64,000 nucleotides of DNA, taken from NCBI RefSeq assembly GCF_018403185.1, contig NZ_BOSE01000005.1, positions 323,414-387,413 on the forward strand, given 5' to 3'. This document shows, in pieces, positions 42,564-50,910 of this stretch. Source of the DNA: Paenibacillus montaniterrae. GTDB lineage: Bacteria; Bacillota; Bacilli; Paenibacillales; Paenibacillaceae. Made by a program: the position numbers and the translations under genes. The notes below the pieces were generated by a model. The model worked only from the letters and a program-made list of their open reading frames with translations, was not told the DNA's origin and did not search any database. Positions within the stretch are counted from its first letter, which is position 1. Each line of letters begins with the position of its first letter.

Positions 42564-43826
42564 TTATTGCTCAGGCTCCCAATCATCCTCTCTTGGCGTG
42601 CCGCTGTAGGCAATATTCTCCTGAACATCTGCACTTCGATTATCCGTCCAATACCGAGGCGTTCGGGAATGCACAATCTCGGCCAACATCTCGATCCGTT
42701 TTTGTAAAGCACTGCAAAGTGCGTCTCGTCTTGCTTCATCAATAAACATGGAGCCCTCCAGGATATCCCGATATTCTTCCTCAATGCCACGCAACAGAGA
42801 CAGATCAAGCCATTCAAAAGACGTGACCAGTTTGATTTGCTCATTGTGATCATTTTTGAACGGTTTGCATGTGATTTTACTCGTTGCCGAAATGAGTGCT
42901 TTCGGCTTCGCAAACCATAAGGAAGACCCGCTGTCATAAATCGGGGCGGCTCCAATCCATTCTAACGTTTCCGCATGGCGAATGACGCCGAAATTATTTT
43001 GATGCCTATCCTCATTGGCGATAAGGTAGTCTACGACAATCATACGATCAAGTGCATCTACGATTCCAGTTATGCCGAGCGCCTCACAGCAGTTAACATA
43101 ATGCTGATAAACAGACACATTATTAGATTTTTGCTGTGTCTGCATCACATACCACGCTGTTACAAGTTCAGTCTGTGGGGTAATGAAATTTTCACATACG
43201 CTGTAAGGATAATTGTCCTGGATTAGTAACGTATAAGCAACATGAGGAATGCCAAGCCGCTCCATCAATCGGCTTGCCAGCACTTCATTATATGGCTCCT
43301 GCTGGGTTGCTCCGCTGCCGCCTTTGATAAGACAACGTTTCCCATCCACGATCGTCCACTTCTTTTTTAGCCAGCCATCCGATGTGTTGTCCGGCGACAT
43401 TAAGCTTATGTTACCTTCCTTTTCCCCTCTGCCAAGTAACACATTTCCAACATCTTCGGAAAAAACATTTTCAAAAAAATTAAGCTGTGACCAATCGGCA
43501 TCCGAACCCGAAGGACAAATCCAATATTGATCGGATAAACTTAGACCCAAACTTTTATCCAACAGCTTTTGCGGGGTAGCTATGTTTAAATCGATCAACG
43601 CCTCTTTAATGCCGTCCCGACTGGCAGGAATTGCGCGCCCTCGCCACCATTCATTAAGCGCAGCACGGTCAATGCGACCTTTTTTAATAGGTACACCTAC
43701 TGGAACGTGGCGCTCATCATACACACGACCGATAGCAGAAATGGCACCCGTCGCTTCATCAAGTTCAATTTCCACAACTGGGGCGTTTTTATGTTTCAGC
43801 ACAAATCTTTTATTCCAGGCGTCCAT
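42564..43826 (-). CDS. HipA-like protein kinase
   Basis: 420 residues. The C-terminal half shows the HipA kinase signatures: LIANEDRHQNNFGVI (catalytic Asp and Asn) and, about 20 residues later, IYDSGSSLWF (the metal-binding Asp of the DxD/DSG motif). The ATP-binding region includes RCLIKGGSGATQQEPYNEVLASRLMERLG (Lys and Glu). The N-terminal domain (about 1-110) is not the HipB-binding fold of E. coli HipA. No HipB-like repressor is adjacent; instead a 37-residue membrane protein precedes it and a SHOCT protein follows. AAGGAG lies 11 bases before ATG. A toxin or signalling kinase; role unknown. Confidence 0.78.
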   Translation of the reverse strand: MDAWNKRFVLKHKNAPVVEIELDEATGAISAIGRVYDERHVPVGVPIKKGRIDRAALNEWWRGRAIPASRDGIKEALIDLNIATPQKLLDKSLGLSLSDQYWICPSGSDADWSQLNFFENVFSEDVGNVLLGRGEKEGNISLMSPDNTSDGWLKKKWTIVDGKRCLIKGGSGATQQEPYNEVLASRLMERLGIPHVAYTLLIQDNYPYSVCENFITPQTELVTAWYVMQTQQKSNNVSVYQHYVNCCEALGITGIVDALDRMIVVDYLIANEDRHQNNFGVIRHAETLEWIGAAPIYDSGSSLWFAKPKALISATSKITCKPFKNDHNEQIKLVTSFEWLDLSLLRGIEEEYRDILEGSMFIDEARRDALCSALQKRIEMLAEIVHSRTPRYWTDNRSADVQENIAYSGTPREDDWEPEQ

Positions 43827-43863
43827 CGTATCTTCAACTCCTTCTTACCCGTTTACATATTGT

Positions 43864-43977
43864 TTAGCCCAGCTGTCTATAGCTATCATTTAAATGTGAA
43901 GCAAAAGCTGCAATTAATAAATAAGCAGCTACTCCTATAACAACATTTCCGAGAGCAATCAATAATGTTTTTTTCAT
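43864..43977 (-). CDS. 37-residue single-pass membrane protein
   Basis: MKKTLLIALGNVVIGVAAYL and further hydrophobic residues form one membrane helix, then a short polar tail ending DSYRQLG. AGGAGAAG lies 10 bases before ATG 43977. The stop is 37 bases before the HipA-like start, so the two are probably co-transcribed. No family recognised. Confidence 0.6.
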   Translation of the reverse strand: MKKTLLIALGNVVIGVAAYLLIAAFASHLNDSYRQLG

Positions 43978-44012
43978 TGATCTGATACTTCTCCTTATGT
44001 AGAGATAACCTC

Positions 44013-44219
44013 TCAAAAACTAACATTTTTCCAATTATAGCACTTTATAATCTTATTATTGCTCTCCATACGCTCAGCCAGCCAACCCAAAGCGCTTGGG
44101 GTCCTCTTCCGTGCTTGAAGAGCGACAGAGACGTAAATAATCGCTTGATCAATTGACTGGCCAGATCGTATAGCAGTATCTATATAAAATTCAACAACAC
44201 TGATTAGTATCCTTCTCCT
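44013..44219 (-). pseudogene. Start-less open frame, possible gene remnant
   Basis: About 68 codons stay open and look coding (YIDTAIRSGQSIDQAIIYV ... SALGWLAERME), ending at TGA 44013. An AGGAGAAGG stretch sits at the upstream end, but no ATG, GTG or TTG is in frame. I do not recognise the family. It may be a decayed gene or chance. Confidence 0.28.
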
Positions 44220-44277
44220 CTGAAAACTACTCCCCGGTACACTGCCCTAATAGCTTAGGTTATAGTATGATATCCAC

Positions 44278-44943
44278 TCAGACTCTAGTAATTCTCCACA
44301 CCATGCGGACAGCAACGGCGCACCACAAGAAGGGTACTAACAAGTACACCCCCCAGAGCTCTCCTGCCTGAAGTTTCAGCATGCCATAATGAATGTGATA
44401 ATTAGGGATGATAACAAACCAAAGTCCTGACGTTGGTTCCAGGTTCATAACTAAACTTTCAACCAAAAAATAAAAAAGGATGATTGGCCAGGCGTACAAA
44501 CTGACATCCACTGTATTTTTAGATGCTTGACCAAGCAAAGTGCCGATCCCCAAAAACATTCCGATCACTGGCGAAACCAGTATTAACGTCTTAAAGATTT
44601 GTATCCAGCTATAGCCGTTCAGCAAGAAAAAAGCCAGCAAATGCAATACGGTTAACAGAGCGGTGATAGAAGCTTTTATTAATATCATTTCAAGCGGCTT
44701 CACACCAGCTTGTCGCAATACGCGGTTAGTATTCTGTTCGTGTTCCTCCACCATTAAGTTGCCTTGCATCAGCAAGGTCAGCATACACATAGTGAACGCA
44801 ACGAAGAATGAATCATGTATTTCATGCGGAGCAAGCAAAAAACCTGCGTTCACGATAAGAACAGAAGCCACAATTAGCATAATTTGCCCGTTCCAGCGCA
44901 AGTCACAAAGCTCTTTGTAATAAAGAGCATAACGTCTGCTCAT
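44278..44943 (-). CDS. ABC-2-type membrane permease
   Basis: 221 residues with six predicted membrane segments and an N-terminal cytosolic YYKELCDLRWNGQ helix. The loop EEHEQNTNRVLRQAGVKPLEMILIKA matches ABC-2 exporter permeases. It starts 20 bases after the ABC-LytTR fusion gene, so the pair is probably one operon. The partner ATPase here is degenerate, so this may be a regulatory or sensor module rather than an active pump. Confidence 0.78.
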   Translation of the reverse strand: MSRRYALYYKELCDLRWNGQIMLIVASVLIVNAGFLLAPHEIHDSFFVAFTMCMLTLLMQGNLMVEEHEQNTNRVLRQAGVKPLEMILIKASITALLTVLHLLAFFLLNGYSWIQIFKTLILVSPVIGMFLGIGTLLGQASKNTVDVSLYAWPIILFYFLVESLVMNLEPTSGLWFVIIPNYHIHYGMLKLQAGELWGVYLLVPFLWCAVAVRMVWRITRV

Positions 44944-44962
44944 CTTGACGGTCCTCCAATGG

Positions 44963-45964
44963 CTATAGATGAATTAATTGTTTGAGCGCAGCATAGTTCC
45001 CTTTTGATAGAGGAATCGTGCTTTTCGCTTTGTTATCAAGGCTTAGACTGTAGCTGTTTTTGCTCCATACGATGATCTCGCGCACCCGCTGCAGGTTAAC
45101 AAGATAAGAGCGATGGCAGCGAAAAAAACCAAACGGAACAAGCCTGATTTCCAGCTCCTTCAGGGCCGTTGAGGAAACGAATGTCTCATTGTTTACAAAC
45201 AATAAGGTTTGTCCATCACGAGATTCCAAATAATCGATTTCCAGAGGATTAAACAGAATTATTTTATCCTCGACTTTAGCGAGAATCTTCTCAAACTTCA
45301 CTTGACGCAAATCCGATTCCGGGATTTCGCTTTCCTCGTTGCCATTCCCCGTTTTTTCTTCCACTAGCACAAGTCCTCTGGCAGAAAAACGGTATACACG
45401 GGTCCCCAGGAGAATCGCTTCTTCCAGCGAAGAAGTAACAATCAGCACACAACCTCCATCCGCACTTATACGCTCCAAAATGGCGCTAAAAATGTACTTG
45501 CTTTGCAAATCAAGCCCATAGGTCGGATCTTCAAACAAATAAGCGGATGCTGGCTGAATAAGAGCCCGTGCGAAATGCAGCCGCCTTTGCTCGGAATACG
45601 TCAGACGCTTGTTAGCCCGTAAAGGCAAGGCGTTCAGTTCGCACAGTGCCAGAAGTTCTTCCACATTCGCGTCAGCACCGTATAAAGTCGACCAGAATTT
45701 GAGCGTTTGCCGCGCGTTTAACCGCTTGTACAGCCCATCCTCGCGTTGGCAGAGATACAAGCTGGAAGAGGAATCACCCGAAAATTCAATTTTATCTGAG
45801 ACATACAACCCGGGATCATTCATAAGTGCAAATAGCGTTTGCATGTATTCCGCTTCCATCTGCACGGCCACGATTTCTCCCGCTTCCACGGACAAACTGA
45901 GCTCGGGCAGCAAAACCTGATTCTGCTCAATTTTGCCCAACTTATGGAGTGCAAACCTCATCAC
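44963..45964 (-). CDS. Degenerate ABC ATPase fused to a LytTR DNA-binding domain
   Basis: 333 residues. Residues about 1-200 follow the ABC ATPase plan, but the Walker A position reads VAVQMEAEYMQT instead of GxxGxGKST. The signature is TYSEQRR and Walker B is AYLFEDPTYGLD. Residues about 225-333 are a LytTR domain (IDYLESRDGQTLLFVNN, FFRCHRSYLVNLQRV, NYAALKQL). LytTR proteins bind direct repeats to control transcription. With no P-loop it probably cannot hydrolyse ATP and may act as a regulator that docks on the permease gene product downstream. ATG start 45964 lies after a GGGGTGATG stretch. Confidence 0.82.
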   Translation of the reverse strand: MMRFALHKLGKIEQNQVLLPELSLSVEAGEIVAVQMEAEYMQTLFALMNDPGLYVSDKIEFSGDSSSSLYLCQREDGLYKRLNARQTLKFWSTLYGADANVEELLALCELNALPLRANKRLTYSEQRRLHFARALIQPASAYLFEDPTYGLDLQSKYIFSAILERISADGGCVLIVTSSLEEAILLGTRVYRFSARGLVLVEEKTGNGNEESEIPESDLRQVKFEKILAKVEDKIILFNPLEIDYLESRDGQTLLFVNNETFVSSTALKELEIRLVPFGFFRCHRSYLVNLQRVREIIVWSKNSYSLSLDNKAKSTIPLSKGNYAALKQLIHL

Positions 45965-45991
45965 ATCACCCCTTCATACATCGTACATAGG

Positions 45992-46177
45992 TTACTTGTC
46001 TCTTAACCATAACCCGAGCAGAACAATCAACGCAATTGAAACGAAACTTATTGGAACAAAAAAGCCGGGAGTAGACAACTTAGGTAAAAAAGGAATTGCC
46101 TGAGCCAAATAATCATATACCACAAGTGCAGGAATGATGGATAAAGCCACTAACAGGAAATTACGCAGTTTTCGCAT
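45992..46177 (-). CDS. Small membrane protein, function unknown
   Basis: 61 residues with two hydrophobic helices (about 7-28 and 38-57), a short periplasm-side loop (PFLPKLSTPGF), and basic ends (MRKLRNF and WLRDK). It begins 12 bases after the efflux-like gene at 46190 and ends 28 bases before the ABC-LytTR start, suggesting one transcript through all four genes. Confidence 0.6.
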   Translation of the reverse strand: MRKLRNFLLVALSIIPALVVYDYLAQAIPFLPKLSTPGFFVPISFVSIALIVLLGLWLRDK

Positions 46178-46189
46178 GATATTCTCCTC

Positions 46190-46693
46190 CTAAGAAAAAG
46201 GGTTGAGATTCGGGATATATTCAAGCAAATTAATTCCGAACCCAAACGCGATTCCCAAAGCGATGGACCATCCGGCTATGGCGATCGTTTGCCAAAGCAT
46301 AATGTAAGATTTGCTTGTACCAGCGCCAAGTGCGATGGCTGCCGCTACATGGAAGCAAATAATCGGTCCCAGCAGCGATACACCCGGCACTCCATACTTT
46401 TGAAAAAGCTTCTGCGCTCTTTGCCAACGGTTGCTGCGCATCTTCCCGTCCCGCGGTTTCTTATTCCGCCTCAATCGGGAGACTGCCAACACAAATACTA
46501 TGACCGAAATCCAATTTCCTAAAGCGCCAATGATCACGACCGGTACAATAGGGAATCCGAATACAATTCCGATCGGAATCGTGACATAGGATTCGAAGAA
46601 AGGAATCGCGGAAACTACGAATACACTCAATAGTTTTATCCATAAATTCGCCTCCATAATCTGAATTAATAGCTCTTGCAACCATTCTGCCAT
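46190..46693 (-). CDS. Small multidrug-export-family membrane protein
   Basis: 167 residues with four or five membrane helices. The first conserved stretch is SAIPFFESYVTIPIGIVFGFP, followed by LGNWISVIVFVLAVSRLRR and later GVPGVSLLGPIICFHVAAAIALG, typical of the Sm_multidrug_ex family (PF06695). A basic cytosolic loop (RRNKKPRDGKMRSNRW) sits in the middle. Actual drug export is not proven for this family. First gene of a four-gene minus-strand unit ending at the ABC-2 permease. Confidence 0.75.
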   Translation of the reverse strand: MAEWLQELLIQIMEANLWIKLLSVFVVSAIPFFESYVTIPIGIVFGFPIVPVVIIGALGNWISVIVFVLAVSRLRRNKKPRDGKMRSNRWQRAQKLFQKYGVPGVSLLGPIICFHVAAAIALGAGTSKSYIMLWQTIAIAGWSIALGIAFGFGINLLEYIPNLNPFS

Positions 46694-47037
46694 ACTTCTC
46701 TCACTCCATTCATTTATTGTGTTGCTTTCACTAACACATTAAGCCATGAAGGAGCAAATTGCCTTATATTACGGGCAAAAGGAGGGAAAAGAGACATGAA
46801 TGGAGGAAAATCTGAGGGGAATGAACCTACTTAAAACAGATCAGCCATTGGCTTTATTACTGATTTTGACTGCGAGGCAGTTGCACAGTAACCGATGTGT
46901 CAGCGCGGAGGGGCAAGCGAAGCTGTCAAATCTAATCGCCATGAAAAGAAAAAACTCCTGTTCCTGTCGGAACAATGGAGTTTATCTGTCATTTAAAGTA
47001 GCAAGGGATGCGAATTTTTAAGCAGTGACTGGGCACT
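46694..47037. other. Intergenic region with FAH-operon terminator
   Basis: Contains the terminator at 46950-46985 and, on the plus strand, an AAAGGAGGG stretch followed by short overlapping ORFs with no family match; these were not called as genes. Confidence 0.4.
46950..46985 (-). terminator. Terminator after the FAH gene
   Basis: AAACTCCATTGTTCC and GGAACAGGAGTTT pair around GACA, followed by TTTC, 53 bases past the FAH stop. Likely the end of the second sugar locus. Confidence 0.75.
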
Positions 47038-47979
47038 TCAAAGTTCCTCTACAAAGCTGTTTTGTAATTCTCCCAGCTTTTCGATCCTGACTTTGACTTC
47101 ATCGCCCGGCTTTAAATATACTTGCTGATCTTCAGGATAGCCCAATACTACCCCCTCTGGAGTTCCCGTCAAGATGACATCTCCCGGCAGCAGTGTGAAA
47201 TGATGAGATAAATAGCTAATAATCTCATCACAATAAAATATCATGTCGGCTGTGTTTGAATGCTGCCTTACCTCGTCATTGACGAACGTCTGAATGGATA
47301 ACGCATTAGGATCTCCCACAGCATCCGCCGTCACGATCCATGGGCCAAGAGGCGCAAAGCCATCACAAACTTTGCCAAGCATCCACTGTGATGTACGCAT
47401 CTGCAAGTCGCGCGCCGACAAGTCATTGGCGATCGTGTACCCAAAAACATAATCAAGCGCATATTCTCGCTGCACAAAACGAGCTTGTCGCCCTATAACA
47501 ATTGCCAGTTCCGCCTCATAGTCCAGCTTGGAGGTCGCTCCAGGAATCACGATGGGCGAACGATGACCGGTTAACGCATTGTTGAACTTGTTGAATAAAA
47601 TCGGGGCTTGCGGAATTGGAGAGCCCGTCTCCTCCGCATGTCTTCGATAGTTGAGTCCAACGCATATAATTTTCTGCGGGGAAGTAACCGCAGGCTCCCA
47701 GGTTAAGCCTGACTCACTCTTCAAGTAATCACTTGCTCGCTCTCCCTTCTCGACTGCAGATAACTCAAGCTTAAATCTCGCTGACTCCAACAGGTCCGCA
47801 ATATAGGCCTCCAGTGCTCTTAAGGTTTGCTTGCCGCCCTGGATTACAGCCATCATATCCGTAGCAATCTGACACTTGGACGGATATTCCTGCAAAGCTG
47901 CAGCAACATCGATGATGCCATGCGATGTTCGAACACCCAGACGTGTTTCTTCTCCTTGTCTGAAAGACAACAGTTCCAT
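47038..47979 (-). CDS. Fumarylacetoacetate hydrolase (FAH) family protein
   Basis: 313 residues. FAH core with the metal ligands in SKLDYEAELAIVIG (two Glu) and NDLSARDLQ (Asp), the conserved KIICVGLNYRRHAEE entry strand, and GDVILTGTPEGV near the C-terminus. The family cleaves C-C bonds of acyl-pyruvates or hydrates 2-keto-3-deoxy acids. Last gene of the locus, 61 bases after the aminotransferase stop. In this context a 2-keto-3-deoxy-sugar-acid step is plausible but not shown. Confidence 0.85.
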   Translation of the reverse strand: MELLSFRQGEETRLGVRTSHGIIDVAAALQEYPSKCQIATDMMAVIQGGKQTLRALEAYIADLLESARFKLELSAVEKGERASDYLKSESGLTWEPAVTSPQKIICVGLNYRRHAEETGSPIPQAPILFNKFNNALTGHRSPIVIPGATSKLDYEAELAIVIGRQARFVQREYALDYVFGYTIANDLSARDLQMRTSQWMLGKVCDGFAPLGPWIVTADAVGDPNALSIQTFVNDEVRQHSNTADMIFYCDEIISYLSHHFTLLPGDVILTGTPEGVVLGYPEDQQVYLKPGDEVKVRIEKLGELQNSFVEEL

Positions 47980-48040
47980 ACTTATTATTCCTCCTCGTTC
48001 ATTTCCCCGTATCCTGCAGTCCCGTATGCGCCTTACATAC

Positions 48041-49366
48041 TCATCCTATCGCTTCGGCCAGCAATCTTCCCATGGCACGATCTGCAGCCAAAAGAGTCTT
48101 CCTTGCCTCTTGCTCACTGTGAATAGCCGACACGTACCACAGTCCGTTCGGGCGAAGAAGCACGCCCTCCTCCAGCATGAGAGCGGCAAATTTTGCGTAC
48201 AGTACGCCGTCTCGCTTGCTGAATGCTTCGAAGCTCTCTACCTTGCGTTCTTCTATAAACATCATATGGAACACAGGACCCTCCCGGTTAACAATGCCCG
48301 GCAGTCCGTGCTTTTTCATTAATTCTCTTATCCCGGTTGTCAATTGATTCGTTATTCGGTTCATCCGAATGTACGCTGCGCCATCGTCAGCAGCCAGCTC
48401 CCGGATCGTGGCCAGCGCGGCAGCGGTCGCAGCTGTGCTGCCATTCAGTGTGCCCAAGTGACTTACCGCACCTGTCTCTATCAGCTTCATAATTTCCGCA
48501 CTTCCCGCGACTGCGCTTATAGCTATCCCGCCGCCGAGCGCTTTGCCCACCGTTACCAAATCCGGGTCAATTCCGAAATGTCCGTGTGCGCCGCCAAGAC
48601 CGAGTCGAAATCCTGTAATAACTTCATCCAGAATCATCACAATTCCAAGCTCCCGTGTTAATGAACGCATCTGTTCCAGATAGCCCGCCTTGGGACGAAT
48701 GCATCCAGAATTGCACATAATCGGCTCCGAGATGACAGCAGCAATCTCATTATGCTGCTCTTTCAGCGTCTGTTCGAGGGCAGCAGGATCGTTCCACGGC
48801 AATAGAATAATATCATCGAGACTGCTGGCGGATTGCCCGCCCGTCCCCGGAACGACAGGCCCTTGGGCTGCCGTCAGCGACGATGACAACTTCATGTCCG
48901 CGCTTGGGAACGATGTGAAGATGGCGTCGGACCAGCCATGGTAATGACCATGAAACCGAACGACCTTACGCTTGTTCGTATGCGCCCGCGCCAACCTTAA
49001 TGCAAGCATGACCGCTTCCGTACCGGAGCCGCTCAAGGCTACGCGCTCAGCACAAGGCAATAGCTCGCATAGCGTACGTGCCAATTCAATCTCTCCTGCA
49101 TGCTGCAGGCCGTACGCCACACCGCCCCGAGCAGCAGCTTCCAAAGCACCGATCAGTGAAGGATGGGCATGGCCGAGTATTAACGGACCGTAGCCGAGCA
49201 AATAATCAATGTACTCATTGCCGTCTACATCGCGAATGTACGGGCCGCTCCCGGATTCGGCAAACAACGGTGTCGGCTGCATTGCCGCCCTTAATGTACT
49301 AGCCACTCCTCCCGCCAGAAACTGCTTTGATTGCTCTAAATCAGCTATTGATTTCTTATAAGTCAT
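48041..49366 (-). CDS. PLP-dependent class III aminotransferase (glutamate-1-semialdehyde aminomutase type)
   Basis: 441 residues. Aligns over its length with HemL-like class III enzymes: GSGTEAVMLALRLARAHT near the PLP phosphate, LDEVITGFRLG, and the Schiff-base lysine in VTVGKALGGGIAIS. It lies between the M81 gene and the FAH gene in one operon, which argues against a haem role and for amino-acid or amino-sugar catabolism. Homologues in non-haem operons remove or move amino groups of small acids. Confidence 0.85.
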   Translation of the reverse strand: MTYKKSIADLEQSKQFLAGGVASTLRAAMQPTPLFAESGSGPYIRDVDGNEYIDYLLGYGPLILGHAHPSLIGALEAAARGGVAYGLQHAGEIELARTLCELLPCAERVALSGSGTEAVMLALRLARAHTNKRKVVRFHGHYHGWSDAIFTSFPSADMKLSSSLTAAQGPVVPGTGGQSASSLDDIILLPWNDPAALEQTLKEQHNEIAAVISEPIMCNSGCIRPKAGYLEQMRSLTRELGIVMILDEVITGFRLGLGGAHGHFGIDPDLVTVGKALGGGIAISAVAGSAEIMKLIETGAVSHLGTLNGSTAATAAALATIRELAADDGAAYIRMNRITNQLTTGIRELMKKHGLPGIVNREGPVFHMMFIEERKVESFEAFSKRDGVLYAKFAALMLEEGVLLRPNGLWYVSAIHSEQEARKTLLAADRAMGRLLAEAIG

Positions 49367-49410
49367 TAACCATTTACCTCCTGATTCTCAAGCATTGTCA
49401 TGCTCAGTAT

Positions 49411-50910
49411 TTATACCCCCGACACTTCGTCCAATGGATACACGGGACGCCTTACGAAGCGATAATTAAAATGATGCAAATTAGCGCTGCAGCACCCTGG
49501 CGTATCCAACTGATAAACCGCGCGAGCCATCTTGCCGAAAGCAGCCTGCCAAGCAATCGCTGATTTGACGACAATTACCTTGTAGGTCAACGGATCCAGC
49601 CCCAAGGAGAGAAGATGACCGATGTCCCAGGGAGCGGTTCGACGCTCCGTTAACACCAGAGTCAGCAGTCCGCATTCCAGCACCGCCGTCTTGCCCATTT
49701 CGGCGTAATGTCCAGTATTGTACGGCCCGACATGCTGATAGCTACCATCTGACAAAAGCTTAACCGTCCCCGTCACTGTTACAGGCGCTCCATGCATCGC
49801 ATCGCTCTTGCCGCCGACATTAGCCTTCAAGCGAGCTCCAACTCCAGCTTCAGCCGCAAGCCTTACTGTTTCCGGATCGCACAATACCTGCAGCGCACGC
49901 TGGGGAGGGTCAACGAGCAATTTTAGGAGATGAGTGGCATCCGCAGGCGCTCCGCCCCCAACATTATCCGCTCCTTCCGCAAGAATGACTGGCCCTGCAG
50001 GCAAGCGCCAGGCTTCAGCTAACGCTTCCTCCGGTAACCACAGTTCGACAGCAAAACGTTCCTTCTCCTTCAGCATCCAATTCGTAAGCAAAGCCAAGCA
50101 GTGATCAGCAACCGCTGAATCTCCGTTAGCCGTCACCACAAATGCCATGCCAGCATCCGGAACATCACTATATGGAAACCCTCCCGCGACCGTAATGTTG
50201 ATCAGAGCGTATTCGTCCTCCAGCCGAAATGCTAGCTCCATCAATTCGCGCATTGCCCCTACTTCCGTTGTCATCGCTTGCGGTGCAAGCAGCATACCCG
50301 TGTGCGCATAGGAATGAACAGGCCGTATCTGTCCATCAATGTACGCTGTCAGCTTGTTATAAGCCTCTACCGCTCGCTCATACATATCCACATGCGGGTA
50401 GGTGTCATAGCCGACAATGATATCCGCATGTATCACCATCTGCTCGCTAATATTGGCATGCAAATCCAGCAGCAATGCGATAGGAAAGTCTTGGCCTACC
50501 TTGCTTCGAATCAAGCGCAAACATTCGCCTTCCACATCTGGACAATGCTCTGCCACCATTGCTCCATGCATGATCAGTATCAGCCCGTCTGCCGAAGCAT
50601 CTATGGAATCGACCAGCCGATTCAACAGCTTGCGCGCCGTCTGTTCTTCCACCATGCCGCTTGGGGTAGCAGCGGTATAGAATCCAACTGTAATGCTATC
50701 GCCTTGATCTGCAGCAGCCTGAAGTATTCCTCCCATTGAGGTTCCGCTGCCTGTATAACGGGCTGCAAATTGCTTCTCTCCCTCCACCCACTCACCGTGA
50801 AAATGTTCCAGTTCCGTTATCCCGGGAGCAAAGGTATTGGTTTCATGAAAAATACCGCCTACCGCTATTCTGTGCGAAGCTCTGGCAGCTTCCTTCCTCC
50901 ATGTTCTCAA
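49411..50910 (-). CDS. M81/MlrC-type metallopeptidase-like protein
   Basis: 499 residues. The N-terminal domain (DUF1485) begins GGIFHETNTFAPG, with metal-site motifs LLLDLHANISE and YDTYPHVDMYERA; the C-terminal MlrC domain carries EGADNVGGGAPADATHLL. MlrC degrades linearised microcystin; relatives are found near transporters for amino-acid conjugates. The start is TTG 50910, in TTGA overlap with the preceding stop, and AAGGAGG lies 10 bases upstream. It is translationally coupled to the DUF4091 protein. Confidence 0.82.
   Translation of the reverse strand: MRTWRKEAARASHRIAVGGIFHETNTFAPGITELEHFHGEWVEGEKQFAARYTGSGTSMGGILQAAADQGDSITVGFYTAATPSGMVEEQTARKLLNRLVDSIDASADGLILIMHGAMVAEHCPDVEGECLRLIRSKVGQDFPIALLLDLHANISEQMVIHADIIVGYDTYPHVDMYERAVEAYNKLTAYIDGQIRPVHSYAHTGMLLAPQAMTTEVGAMRELMELAFRLEDEYALINITVAGGFPYSDVPDAGMAFVVTANGDSAVADHCLALLTNWMLKEKERFAVELWLPEEALAEAWRLPAGPVILAEGADNVGGGAPADATHLLKLLVDPPQRALQVLCDPETVRLAAEAGVGARLKANVGGKSDAMHGAPVTVTGTVKLLSDGSYQHVGPYNTGHYAEMGKTAVLECGLLTLVLTERRTAPWDIGHLLSLGLDPLTYKVIVVKSAIAWQAAFGKMARAVYQLDTPGCCSANLHHFNYRFVRRPVYPLDEVSGV

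Noticed and set aside
46800..47021. Plus-strand ORF of 73 codons near an AAAGGAGGG
   Set aside because: Runs through the FAH terminator, and its start is not correctly spaced from that site; kept only as a note.
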